DNA of 64,000 nt from Porphyrobacter sp. GA68. Its GTDB lineage: Bacteria; Pseudomonadota; Alphaproteobacteria; Sphingomonadales; Sphingomonadaceae. The position numbers and the translations under genes were made by a program. Location of the stretch: NCBI RefSeq assembly GCF_022605525.1, contig NZ_JAKQYJ010000001.1, forward strand, positions 434,001-498,000. Reading direction: 5' to 3'. The notes under the pieces were generated by a model. The model made no database searches. It was given only the letters and a program-made list of their open reading frames with translations, and was not told the origin of the DNA. Below are positions 42,129 through 49,964 of the stretch, piece by piece. Every line of letters starts with the position of its first letter. The first letter of the stretch is position 1.

Positions 42129-43168
42129 TAGGTGCGCAGCGCCTTTGCCGGTCCGCCCGACGTCCACTGCCGCGCGCGGTCGGTGAAATGCTGCTCGTAG
42201 TAAAAGGTGGATAGATGGGCAGCCGCCCACGTCACCAGCGCGAGCAGTGGACGTTTCAGGTACTTCTCCAGCGTGTCGCCGCTGCCCAGCCAGGTAGCGG
42301 TGAACATCATGTGGAACACATACAGCGCGTAACTGATCTGGGCGATATATGCGGCCGGTCGCGAGCATAGCACCTGCTCGAGCCACCGCGGCACACGGTA
42401 CAGCGTCACCCCCACCATCAGCGCCACCGCATACGGCCGCGCATAGGCCAGCGGGCTGTCGATAAACCAGGTACAGGCAAGCGCGATCAGTACCGCCACG
42501 GGCAAGGGTATGGCGGACAGCAAGCGCTGCGGTCGCTCACCAAGCGAGCCGAAGTAGATCAGGGCGAGTATCGCGCCCGCCAGAATTTCGTCAATGCGGT
42601 GCCAGGTGATGATGCTGATCGTCTCTCCCGCCGCGATCCGCGCCAGCGTGACGCCAAGCGCGATCAGCGGAAGCAGGTAAAGCGCCCGGCGCCCTCCCAG
42701 CGCGACGAGCAGCGCGACCCCGACGTAAAAGTGCATCTCCACCGCCAGGCTCCACAGATGCTCTCCACCGATGAACAGGCGGGCGGGCGGCAGGTTGCCG
42801 TAGAACAGGAGATTTGCGGCAAGGTGCGCAGTATCCGCTTGCGCCGTGCCCTGCCACCACGCGGCCAGAAACAGCGCAGCTACCGCCGCCCAGGCCAGCG
42901 GCAGGATCCGCATTACCCGGCGTACGAGGAACGGCCCCGACTCAGGCCGCTTCAGCATGAAGTGCGTGATGAGAAAGCCCGACAGGGTAAAGAACAGCGC
43001 CATGCCGCCTGCGCCGGCCGCCTCGTTCGCGCCCGGCACCACGGCGTTGAGCGGCAGCCAGTGGCCAGCGATGACCGACAGGATCGACACGGCCCGCCAT
43101 CCGTCCAGAACCCCGAAGCGTTCGGACGTGGATGCAGCCGAGCCGCCAAGGGAAGGGGTGGCGCTCAT
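42125..43168 (-). CDS. Acyltransferase 3 family (OafA/YrhL-like) membrane protein
   Basis: 347 residues with about ten membrane helices. RFGVLDGWRAVSILSVIAGHWLPL carries the family Asp-x-W/L-R and catalytic His, GGMALFFTLSGFLITHFML is the second hallmark, and EHLWSLAVEMHFYVGVALL the third. Such proteins O-acetylate surface polysaccharides, peptidoglycan or antibiotics; the acceptor is not indicated by context. Confidence 0.92.
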   Translation of the reverse strand: MSATPSLGGSAASTSERFGVLDGWRAVSILSVIAGHWLPLNAVVPGANEAAGAGGMALFFTLSGFLITHFMLKRPESGPFLVRRVMRILPLAWAAVAALFLAAWWQGTAQADTAHLAANLLFYGNLPPARLFIGGEHLWSLAVEMHFYVGVALLVALGGRRALYLLPLIALGVTLARIAAGETISIITWHRIDEILAGAILALIYFGSLGERPQRLLSAIPLPVAVLIALACTWFIDSPLAYARPYAVALMVGVTLYRVPRWLEQVLCSRPAAYIAQISYALYVFHMMFTATWLGSGDTLEKYLKRPLLALVTWAAAHLSTFYYEQHFTDRARQWTSGGPAKALRTY

Positions 43169-43321
43169 CAGTTTTCTTATACCGTCCCCTGCCCCGCCGC
43201 AAAGCCTGCGCTTCTGCCGTCAGCCCTCTCCTCTAGTCGCGGCTGCTTACCAGCGCATTAAATCGGTTGCCGGAACGACCGGACCGGCGCGCGCATTGGT
43301 CACGGGAAAGGAAGCTTCACC

Positions 43322-43582
43322 ATGAACAGTCAGAAACAGACGCACGGCGGCAGCAACTTGTCGTCGCAGAACCAGTCGGCGGATACCCCGCAGGCGCAGG
43401 CAGGCTATGGCAACTCCCAGGACGAGCAGGGCCACGGCGAGGAGAATGGCAGCAGCCAGGACGGCGATGCGCATGACAGCCCCGACGAGCCGCAGGCAGG
43501 CGAAGCAATCCCCGGCGAAACCTCAAACGACCCCGCCCAGCAGGCCCGCGCCGATGGCAATCCGCAGCTCTACGAGGGCTGA
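43322..43582 (+). CDS. Hydrophilic disordered protein
   Basis: 86 residues almost without hydrophobic side chains: NSQKQTHGGSNLSSQNQSAD and DEQGHGEENGSSQDGDAHD. The composition (Gln, Ser, Gly, Asp, Glu) resembles desiccation/stress hydrophilins. The ribosome-binding site AAAGGAAG precedes the ATG at 43322. 38 bp before a DUF2171 gene, so probably one stress operon (inference). Confidence 0.7.
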   Translation: MNSQKQTHGGSNLSSQNQSADTPQAQAGYGNSQDEQGHGEENGSSQDGDAHDSPDEPQAGEAIPGETSNDPAQQARADGNPQLYEG

Positions 43583-43620
43583 TTCGCCCTCGCCCGCAAT
43601 CGAAGCAGAAAGGAAGAAGC

Positions 43621-43851
43621 ATGTTCGAAAAGATGCGTATCAAGGAACACATGGAAGTAACCGATGCCGCCGGACAGCATGTCGGCACCGTCGACAAGGT
43701 CGAGGATGACCGGATCAAGCTGACGAAGTCCGACAGCAGCGATGGCCAGCATCACTACCTGATGGTGGATGACGTGGAAAAGATCGAAGACAACCGCGTG
43801 TACCTGAAGTCCGATGCCCGCACACCCGCGGGGTCAGGCGCCAACGTCTGA
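43621..43851 (+). CDS. DUF2171 protein (PRC-barrel-like)
   Basis: 76 residues: MRIKEHMEVTDAAGQHVGTVDKVEDDRIKLTKSD followed by HHYLMVDDVEKIEDNRVYL. This is the DUF2171 pattern (I.e.MeV...dG..vGtVd.v....i.L...d...g..H.y......v). The function is unknown; members are often small general-stress proteins. A good AGAAAGGAAG site precedes the ATG. Confidence 0.9.
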   Translation: MFEKMRIKEHMEVTDAAGQHVGTVDKVEDDRIKLTKSDSSDGQHHYLMVDDVEKIEDNRVYLKSDARTPAGSGANV

Positions 43852-43868
43852 TAGCCGCTGGATGACGC

Positions 43869-43906
43869 AAAAGCCCGCCGGATCATCAAAAATCCGGCGA
43901 GCTTTT
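43869..43906. terminator. Bidirectional rho-independent terminator
   Basis: Stem AAAAGC(C)CGCCGGAT pairs with ATCCGGCGAGCTTTT around a short A-rich loop, with T- and A-runs at its edges. It separates the convergent DUF2171 and SnoaL-like genes. Confidence 0.9.
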
Positions 43907-43925
43907 CGATGTCCGTAAGGTGGCT

Positions 43926-44297
43926 CTACTCGTCCGGCTCGGCGACTTCCATACCCAGCGGGGTCTGCTGGTGCTGGATCACATCCCATTGCTCGTGCTT
44001 CAGGCGCCGCAGCGTACTGGTGCACAGCGCATGGTACTTCTGCTCGCCCTTCTGCGCCTTGACGCGATAGGCAATGACGATAAGCCCTTCCTGCGGCCGC
44101 TCCACCCGCTGGTCGAGGAATTCGGCCTTGTCCCAGCGCGGCGTCGCCTTGACCGCTTCGCGCGCCTGCGCCCCGTCGAACAGCCACGGCTGATGCGGCA
44201 GGGCCATCACCACGTCATCCGCCACCTTCCGGTCATAGGCGTCGGGCGGCCCGGTCCAAAGCTCCTGCTCGAAGTCCCAGATGCGGCTGTCGTCCAT
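43926..44297 (-). CDS. NTF2/SnoaL-like (DUF4440-type) protein
   Basis: 123 residues: IWDFEQELWTGPPDAYDRKVADDVVMALPHQPWLFDG is a typical start of the cone-shaped NTF2-like fold, followed by strands EGLIVIAYRVKAQ and YHALCTSTLRRLK and an ending WDVIQHQQTP. Such small proteins are often stress-linked with no known ligand. The ribosome-binding site GGAGAG lies in one arm of a perfect 7-bp hairpin (44305-44323). Confidence 0.8.
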   Translation of the reverse strand: MDDSRIWDFEQELWTGPPDAYDRKVADDVVMALPHQPWLFDGAQAREAVKATPRWDKAEFLDQRVERPQEGLIVIAYRVKAQKGEQKYHALCTSTLRRLKHEQWDVIQHQQTPLGMEVAEPDE

Positions 44298-44304
44298 GCG
44301 TTCG

Positions 44305-44323
44305 CTCTCCTGCTTGAGGAGAG
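44305..44323 (-). promoter_or_regulatory. Leader hairpin covering a ribosome-binding site
   Basis: On the minus strand CTCTCCT and AGGAGAG form a perfect 7-bp stem with a 5-base loop; the downstream arm is the Shine-Dalgarno of the NTF2-like gene, seven bases before its ATG. If formed in mRNA it would hide the ribosome site. Confidence 0.5.
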
Positions 44324-44432
44324 TTAACGCGCGGGACGGCAGATGGGTTCAGTTCTATTTCAGCGCCGCCGCTCTCTGCGTGCGATCATGCCCGCTGACA
44401 ATTTCCCGACGAGGGAAGATGCCGGCCTCCTT

Positions 44433-46439
44433 TCACTGACAGGCCAGACACTCGTCGTAATCCGTGCTCGAAGCCAGCTCGTATTTCGGTGCCTCGGAAG
44501 TGTTGTCCGCCTCGACCCCGCCGGCGAAGCCTGCGCGTTGCACCGACTTCGACCGCAGATAATACAGCGACTTGATGCCCTTCTCCCATGCCTGGAAGTG
44601 GAGCATCATCAGGTCCCATTTGTCGACATCGGCCGGGATGAACAGGTTCAGCGACTGCGCCTGGTCGATAAACGGTGTGCGGTCGGCGGCGAATTCAAGG
44701 AGCCAGCGCTGGTCGATCTCGAACGAGGTCTTGAACACCGCCTTCTCCTCGGCCGACAGGAAGTCGAGGTGCTGCACGCTGCCGCCCCGCTCCAGAATCG
44801 AGTTCCACACATTCGTCGAGTCCTTCGACTTTTCGCGCAGAAGCTGTTCCAGATACGGATTCTTGACGATGAAGCTGCCCGACAGCGTCTTGTGGGTATA
44901 GATGTTGGCCGGGATCGGCTCGATGCACGCGCTGGTACCGCCGCAGATGATCGAGATCGACGCGGTCGGCGCGATCGCCATCTTGCAGGAAAACCGTTCC
45001 ATCGCCCCCATGTCGGCGGCGTCGGGACACGGCCCCCGCTCCTGCGCCAGCAGCAGGCTGGCCTCTTCCGCCTTGGCACTGATGTGCTTGAACATCTTGA
45101 GGTTCCACACCTTGGCCATCGGCGATTCGAACCCGATGTTCTTGGACTGCAGGAAGGAGTGGAAACCCATCACGCCCAGCCCGACGCTGCGTTCGCGGCT
45201 GGCCGAATACTTCGCCCGCGCCATTTCGTCGGGCGCGCGGTCGATGTAATCCTGCAGCACATTGTCGAGGCAGCGCATCACGTCCTCGATGAACTGCTTG
45301 TCGGTCGACCATTCGTCCCACTTTTCAAGGTTGAGCGACGACAGGCAGCAGACCGCCGTGCGGTCCTGCCCGAGGTGGTCGCGCCCGGTCGGCAAAGTGA
45401 TCTCCGAACACAGGTTGGACGTTGACACTTTCAAGCCCAGATCGCGGTGATGCTTGGGCATGGCACGGTTCACCGTGTCGGAAAACACGATGTAAGGCTC
45501 GCCCGTGGCGAGACGCGTTTCCACCAGTTTCTGGAACAGCGACCGTGCGTCCACCGTCTTGCGGGTGGTGCCGTCCTTGGGCGACACGAGGTCGAAGTCA
45601 GCGCCCGCACGGACCGCTTCCATGAAGGCGTCGGTCAGCAGCACGCCATGATGGAGGTTCAGCGCCTTGCGGTTGAAGTCGCCACTTGGCTTGCGGATTT
45701 CGAGAAACTCCTCGATTTCCGGGTGCGAGATGTCGAGGTAGCACGCGGCCGATCCTCGTCTAAGGCTGCCCTGGCTGATCGCCAGCGTCAGCGAATCCAT
45801 GACCCGGATGAACGGAATGATGCCGCTCGTCTTGCCGTTCAGGCCAACGGGTTCGCCAATGCCGCGCACCTCACCCCAGTAGGTGCCGATACCCCCACCC
45901 CGGCTGGCCAGCCAGACGTTCTCGTTCCAGGTGCCGACGATCCCTTCCAGGCTGTCGGAGACGGAGTTCAGGTAGCACGAGATGGGCAGGCCGCGCCCGG
46001 TGCCGCCGTTCGACAGAACAGGGGTCGCGGGCATGAACCACAGGCGCGAGATATAGTCGTAGAGCCGCTGGGCATGATCCGCGTCGTCGGCATAGGCATC
46101 GGCCACGCGGGCGAACAGGTCCTGGAAGGTTTCGCCGGGCAGCAGATAACGATCGGTCAGCGTTTCCTTGCCGAATTCGGTAAGGAGTGCGTCACGGCTG
46201 TGATCGGTCTTGATGGTGAAGCGCCGGGCATTCACCGTCTTGCTGTCCGACACAGCCGCGGCGGCCAGGGCGCTGGCGGCTTCGCCCATGGCCGAAGTTG
46301 CCGCGTCGACCAGGGTTGCCGAACCGCTATCCGCCTTGTCCATCATCATCATCACCGTTCTCGCCTCGTCTGCGCCGCTCGCCGGAACCGAATTATCGGC
46401 TTTGTCCGCCAAGATGGTACCCGTGTCCCTGAAATCCAT
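44433..46439 (-). CDS. nrdA: Ribonucleoside-diphosphate reductase, alpha (R1) subunit
   Basis: 668 residues from ATG 46439. Reduces ribonucleotides with NrdB. The first 70 residues are Ala/Asp/Ser-rich with a run of Met (VMMMMDKAD) and contain no ATP-cone, so overall activity inhibition by dATP through that domain should be absent. The catalytic barrel has PISCYLNSVSDSLEGI (first redox Cys), NLCSEITLP with the thiyl Cys and its Asn/Glu partners, and CCLSSLNL. The C-terminal redox pair is YDECLACQ. Loss of the ATP-cone is seen in several alphaproteobacterial NrdA proteins. Confidence 0.95.
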   Translation of the reverse strand: MDFRDTGTILADKADNSVPASGADEARTVMMMMDKADSGSATLVDAATSAMGEAASALAAAAVSDSKTVNARRFTIKTDHSRDALLTEFGKETLTDRYLLPGETFQDLFARVADAYADDADHAQRLYDYISRLWFMPATPVLSNGGTGRGLPISCYLNSVSDSLEGIVGTWNENVWLASRGGGIGTYWGEVRGIGEPVGLNGKTSGIIPFIRVMDSLTLAISQGSLRRGSAACYLDISHPEIEEFLEIRKPSGDFNRKALNLHHGVLLTDAFMEAVRAGADFDLVSPKDGTTRKTVDARSLFQKLVETRLATGEPYIVFSDTVNRAMPKHHRDLGLKVSTSNLCSEITLPTGRDHLGQDRTAVCCLSSLNLEKWDEWSTDKQFIEDVMRCLDNVLQDYIDRAPDEMARAKYSASRERSVGLGVMGFHSFLQSKNIGFESPMAKVWNLKMFKHISAKAEEASLLLAQERGPCPDAADMGAMERFSCKMAIAPTASISIICGGTSACIEPIPANIYTHKTLSGSFIVKNPYLEQLLREKSKDSTNVWNSILERGGSVQHLDFLSAEEKAVFKTSFEIDQRWLLEFAADRTPFIDQAQSLNLFIPADVDKWDLMMLHFQAWEKGIKSLYYLRSKSVQRAGFAGGVEADNTSEAPKYELASSTDYDECLACQ

Positions 46440-46921
46440 GAATCGCCTTCCAACCCCAGCCTTTTCCAAACCCGGCCTTGTCACCGGTTTCAGACAGTTA
46501 ACTTCTGCCCTGTCGCAGCGACGCCGTGCTTAACCATTGCACGCCTTGCACCCGGCCAGATCCGTTGCCGCGCAAGGCGCTGGCGGGCCGATGATGATGG
46601 ATAGAGCCGGCGCGCACCGCAAGGGGATCGGGCCAACTAATGCAATCAGGCGCCTCGCCTGCCATTCCTCGCATCTGCGACTCGTGGAAATAAGGGGAGT
46701 TACAGCCGCTGAAAATCGTGGAAAAATAATTTGCCGCTCAGGCCTTCTCGCAGAGCCGCGGCGGCGTCGGAAACCAGGCTCGACCACCCCTGTCCCGCAA
46801 TGAAGCGCCTGACAAATATCCCTAATATGGGTAGCTAACACTATTGTGAGGAAGGTTAACGAAGCGTAGGCGGCAGCCTCAGGCGTTCACATCGGCTTGG
46901 ATGCCACACAGGGGGGAAATC
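46440..46921. other. 482-bp intergenic region between nrdA and the PEP-CTERM gene
   Basis: Must hold promoters for both divergent genes. It has an imperfect direct repeat TCGTGGAAATAA (46682-46693) and TCGTGGAAAAATAA (46716-46729), a GACTC (CcrM-type GANTC) site at 46679-46683, and an AT-rich stretch near 46805-46850 upstream of the PEP-CTERM start. I found no convincing NrdR box pair. Confidence 0.5.
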
Positions 46922-47548
46922 ATGAACAAAGCCGTTCTTTGCGCCGGTATAGCCGCGACCGTTCTGGCCGCGGCGCCGGTTGCTGCCGCGACCACCATCA
47001 GCGGATCGGTCAGCAGCGTCACCGTCAACAACACCGATCCCGGCCTGGTGATCAATGCCGCCCCGGTGGCCTTTCCCAGCTTCACGCTGACGAACGCGGG
47101 CGATTTCGCCGAGTACACGGTGCTCACGATCGGAACGCCGGAAGGCACGGTCAACATTCCCGAGGACTTCAGCCCGCGGCCGATCTCCGTCGCCTTCTCG
47201 TTCTCCAGCCCGACCGGAGCGACCGGAGCGCCGATTACCGGCAACACGCTCGGCTTCATCAACCTGAACCTGTTCGGCAGCTGCGGCATCATCGCGCGCG
47301 GGTGCGGACAGGCGATCTTCAACGCGCCGTCCGTCTTCAACTTCGGTCAGGGCGGCCAGTTCTCCGTGGCCCTGTCGAATGCGACGTTCGCCACGCCGGG
47401 CACTGCCAGTGTGACTGGCCGCTTCACCCTTATCAGCAACGCCGTGCCGGAACCGTCCACCTGGGCGCTGATGCTGCTCGGCTTCGGCGCTGTGGGCGCG
47501 GCGATGCGTTCACCCAAGCGGCGGCGGACGACGGTCGCCTACGCCTGA
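46922..47548 (+). CDS. PEP-CTERM (PEPxxWA-type) secreted protein
   Basis: 208 residues. Signal peptide MNKAVLCAGIAATVLAAAPVAAA, a beta-rich Ser/Thr/Asn-containing body (SGSVSSVTVNNTDPGLVINA; PTGATGAPITGNTLGFINLN), and the sorting tail VPEPSTWALMLLGFGAVGAA followed by a basic end RSPKRRR. The tail is recognised by exosortase, which anchors or releases such proteins together with exopolysaccharide. The PEPxxWA form is typical of Sphingomonadales. The exosortase itself is not in the window. ATG 46922 follows a GGGGG-containing site. Confidence 0.93.
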   Translation: MNKAVLCAGIAATVLAAAPVAAATTISGSVSSVTVNNTDPGLVINAAPVAFPSFTLTNAGDFAEYTVLTIGTPEGTVNIPEDFSPRPISVAFSFSSPTGATGAPITGNTLGFINLNLFGSCGIIARGCGQAIFNAPSVFNFGQGGQFSVALSNATFATPGTASVTGRFTLISNAVPEPSTWALMLLGFGAVGAAMRSPKRRRTTVAYA

Positions 47549-47568
47549 ACCATTGTGGTGAATACATG

Positions 47569-47600
47569 AAAAAAGGCGGGCCTCGCAGCCCGCCTTTTTT
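47569..47600 (+). terminator. Rho-independent terminator of the PEP-CTERM gene
   Basis: AAAAAAGGCGGGC pairs with GCCCGCCTTTTTT (13 bp, 6-base loop), ending in a T-run 20 bp after the stop. It also works on the opposite strand for the convergent ferritin-like gene. Confidence 0.93.
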
Positions 47601-47707
47601 GTTGAAGCTGTCTGGCTCCGGCCAGGAATTGCAAGGGTCAAGGAGCGCGATGGCCGGGACAGCGCCGGAACGGGCGGGGAACAACCCGCCCGGCTCTGAC
47701 CTGACCC

Positions 47708-48217
47708 TTACGCGTCCTCGCCTTCCTTGGCGCGCAGATTGATGCTCTTTTCGGCAAGATCGGTCATGTTCTCGTCCGCGTTGTAGATGTCGCTGACGAT
47801 CTTATCGAGTTTCTCGACATGGTCTTTCTTGCCCAGTGCCTCGGCAAAGGCCTTGGCCGAACCCAACCCGGCTATGCCGTAGTGGCACATCCGCTGATAC
47901 TGGGTGATGATCACCACATCGCGCACGTCGCCATCGTCGATGTCGGCGTCGATGGCATGCTTGTGGGCTTCTTTGACGAGGCCTTCCATGCCCTTGCAAT
48001 GCTCCTTCTCGTCCTCGCCCAGTTCGTCGAGGATTTCGCGGATGGTCTTGGTGTGCTGCTCGATGCCGGACGAAGCCTTTTCCAGGCGCTCCTTCAGCTT
48101 GCTGTCCGTGGCGACCTTGGCCATTTCGCGCACCGCTTTGAGCATCTGATCGTTGGCCGACCAATTATCGGCCAGTTCTTCGGTGTAACAATCCAGAAGG
48201 TTGGTAGGGGCAGACAT
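47708..48217 (-). CDS. YciF-like ferritin-fold protein (DUF892)
   Basis: 169 residues, all-helical: LLDCYTEELADNWSANDQMLKAV, LKERLEKASSGIEQHTKTIREIL, DVVIITQYQRMCHYGIAGLGSAKAFAEAL. The Glu/His placement on four helices fits DUF892, a ferritin-like family with a di-metal site induced under osmotic and oxidative stress. Start ATG 48217 (MSAPTNLL) with AAGGAG seven bases upstream. Confidence 0.9.
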   Translation of the reverse strand: MSAPTNLLDCYTEELADNWSANDQMLKAVREMAKVATDSKLKERLEKASSGIEQHTKTIREILDELGEDEKEHCKGMEGLVKEAHKHAIDADIDDGDVRDVVIITQYQRMCHYGIAGLGSAKAFAEALGKKDHVEKLDKIVSDIYNADENMTDLAEKSINLRAKEGEDA

Positions 48218-48346
48218 GAAGATCTCCTTGGTTGGTTGACCCGGCGGAGAGGATTCCGCCGTTTGCCGTTCAACGCAGGAGAGTAGCATTCTATCCGTCC
48301 TCGCGGGTTTGGCGCGACCGGCGGAAGGGGATGCGCGCCAACCCGA

Positions 48347-49939
48347 TCAGGGGATGAGAACCGTGTCCCGGGCAACCGGTTGGGTATCCGGGTAATCGCG
48401 CGTGAAATGCAGCCCCCGGCTTTCCTTGCGCTGCAGGGCGGAGCGGACGATCAGTTCCGCGCACTGGTGCAGGTTGCGCAGTTCTATGAGGTCGGTCGTG
48501 ACCCGGAAACTGCCATAGTAATCCTCGATCTCCTGCCCCAGCAGGCGGATGCGGTTGGCCGCCCGCTCCAGCCGCTTCGTGGTGCGAACGATGCCGACAT
48601 AGTTCCACATGAACCGGCGGATTTCGGTCCAGTTCTGCTTGATGACGACCTCCTCGTCCGAATCCGTCACCCGGCTTTCGTCCCATGGGCGGATGGCTGG
48701 CGGGGCGGCAAGCTGATCCCAAGAGGCGAGGATGTCCCTTGCGGCCGCTTCGCCGAAGACAAAGCATTCGAGCAGGCTGTTGGAGGCCAGCCGGTTAGCC
48801 CCGTGCAACCCGCTTTGCGTGCACTCCCCCGCCGCCCACAGGCCCGGCAGATCGGTGCGCGCGGCAAGGTCCACCTCCACCCCGCCGCAGGTGTAATGCT
48901 GCGCGGGAACCACGGGGATCGGCTGGGTGGTCATGTCAATGCCAAGGCTGCACAGCTTTTCATGGATGGTTGGAAAATGGCTGCGCACGAAATCGGCCGG
49001 CTGATGGCTGATGTCGAGATGGACGTAATCGAGGCCGAACCGCTTGATCTGGTCGTCGATGGCGCGCGCCACCACGTCGCGCGGCGCCAGTTCCAGCCGC
49101 TGGGGATCGTAATCCGCCATGAAACGGTGCCCGGTTTCGGGATGCAGCAGGCGGCCACCTTCGCCCCGGACGGCTTCGGTGATGAGGAAGTTCTTGACGT
49201 CCAGATGGTAAAGGCAGGTCGGATGGAACTGCATCATCTCCATGTTGGAGACGCGGCAGCCGGCCCGCCAGGCCATCGCGATGCCGTCGCCGGTCGCGCC
49301 GCGCGGCGCGGTGGAAAACTGGTACACGCGCCCCGCCCCGCCCGCGGCGAGCACGGTGGCGCGGGCGACATGCGCCTCGACCCGGCCGGTCGCCTCGTCG
49401 AGGGCGTAGACCCCCCACACCGTGCCCGCGCCGCTGAACCGCTGGGCATTGCGACCGTTGATGAGGTCGATGCAGGAGCGGCCCGGCAGCAGGGTGATGT
49501 TCGGACTGGCGCGCGCGGCCTTCAGCAGCGCCTCCTGCACCGCCCAGCCGGTCGCGTCATTGACGTGAACGATCCGGCGATGCGAATGCCCCCCTTCGCG
49601 CGTCAGGTGCAGCGCCGAACCTTCGGCGTTGAAGGGAACGCCCAGCTCGCGCAGCCGGTCGATCGAACGGGGCGCGTTCCCGACGACATATTCTACCGTG
49701 GCGCGGTTGTTGAGGCCGGCACCAGCGATCATCGTGTCGCGGATGTGTTCTTCGAAGGTGTCACCCTGATCCAGCACCGCCGCAATCCCGCCCTGCGCCC
49801 AGGCGGTCGATCCGCCGTCGAGCGAACCCTTGGCGAGCACCAGCACCCGCCGGTGTTCGGCCAGGGCGAGCGCGGTGGTCAGCCCGGCGGCACCGGAGCC
49901 GATGACCAGAACGTCGTAGTTTTCGGAGTGGCTGGAAAT
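48347..49939 (-). CDS. nadB: L-aspartate oxidase
   Basis: Flavoenzyme of about 530 residues making iminoaspartate for NAD synthesis. The FAD-binding end YDVLVIGSGAAGLTTALALAE lies upstream of the first conventional start in this frame (GTG 49846); starting there would delete the essential GxGxxG. The in-frame stretch between the upstream stop (near 49998) and VLVIG has no ATG, GTG or TTG; ATT at 49939 (then SSHSENYDVLV) is the most natural position, so an ATT start or a mutated start is proposed. Further motifs are STAWAQGGIAAVL, HSHRRIVHVNDATG, MEMMQFHPTCLY, AQHYTCGGVEVD and GANRLASNSLLE. It follows the antiporter gene by 25 bp. Confidence 0.9.
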   Translation of the reverse strand: MSSHSENYDVLVIGSGAAGLTTALALAEHRRVLVLAKGSLDGGSTAWAQGGIAAVLDQGDTFEEHIRDTMIAGAGLNNRATVEYVVGNAPRSIDRLRELGVPFNAEGSALHLTREGGHSHRRIVHVNDATGWAVQEALLKAARASPNITLLPGRSCIDLINGRNAQRFSGAGTVWGVYALDEATGRVEAHVARATVLAAGGAGRVYQFSTAPRGATGDGIAMAWRAGCRVSNMEMMQFHPTCLYHLDVKNFLITEAVRGEGGRLLHPETGHRFMADYDPQRLELAPRDVVARAIDDQIKRFGLDYVHLDISHQPADFVRSHFPTIHEKLCSLGIDMTTQPIPVVPAQHYTCGGVEVDLAARTDLPGLWAAGECTQSGLHGANRLASNSLLECFVFGEAAARDILASWDQLAAPPAIRPWDESRVTDSDEEVVIKQNWTEIRRFMWNYVGIVRTTKRLERAANRIRLLGQEIEDYYGSFRVTTDLIELRNLHQCAELIVRSALQRKESRGLHFTRDYPDTQPVARDTVLIP

Positions 49940-49964
49940 CGGCTCGGCTTTCTGCGCGTGTGCT

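Noticed and set aside
43265-43300. Possible general-stress (EcfG-type) promoter GGAAC upstream of the hydrophilin gene
   Set aside because: GGAAC is present at about 43273, but the -10 partner at 16-17 bases is only a partial match.
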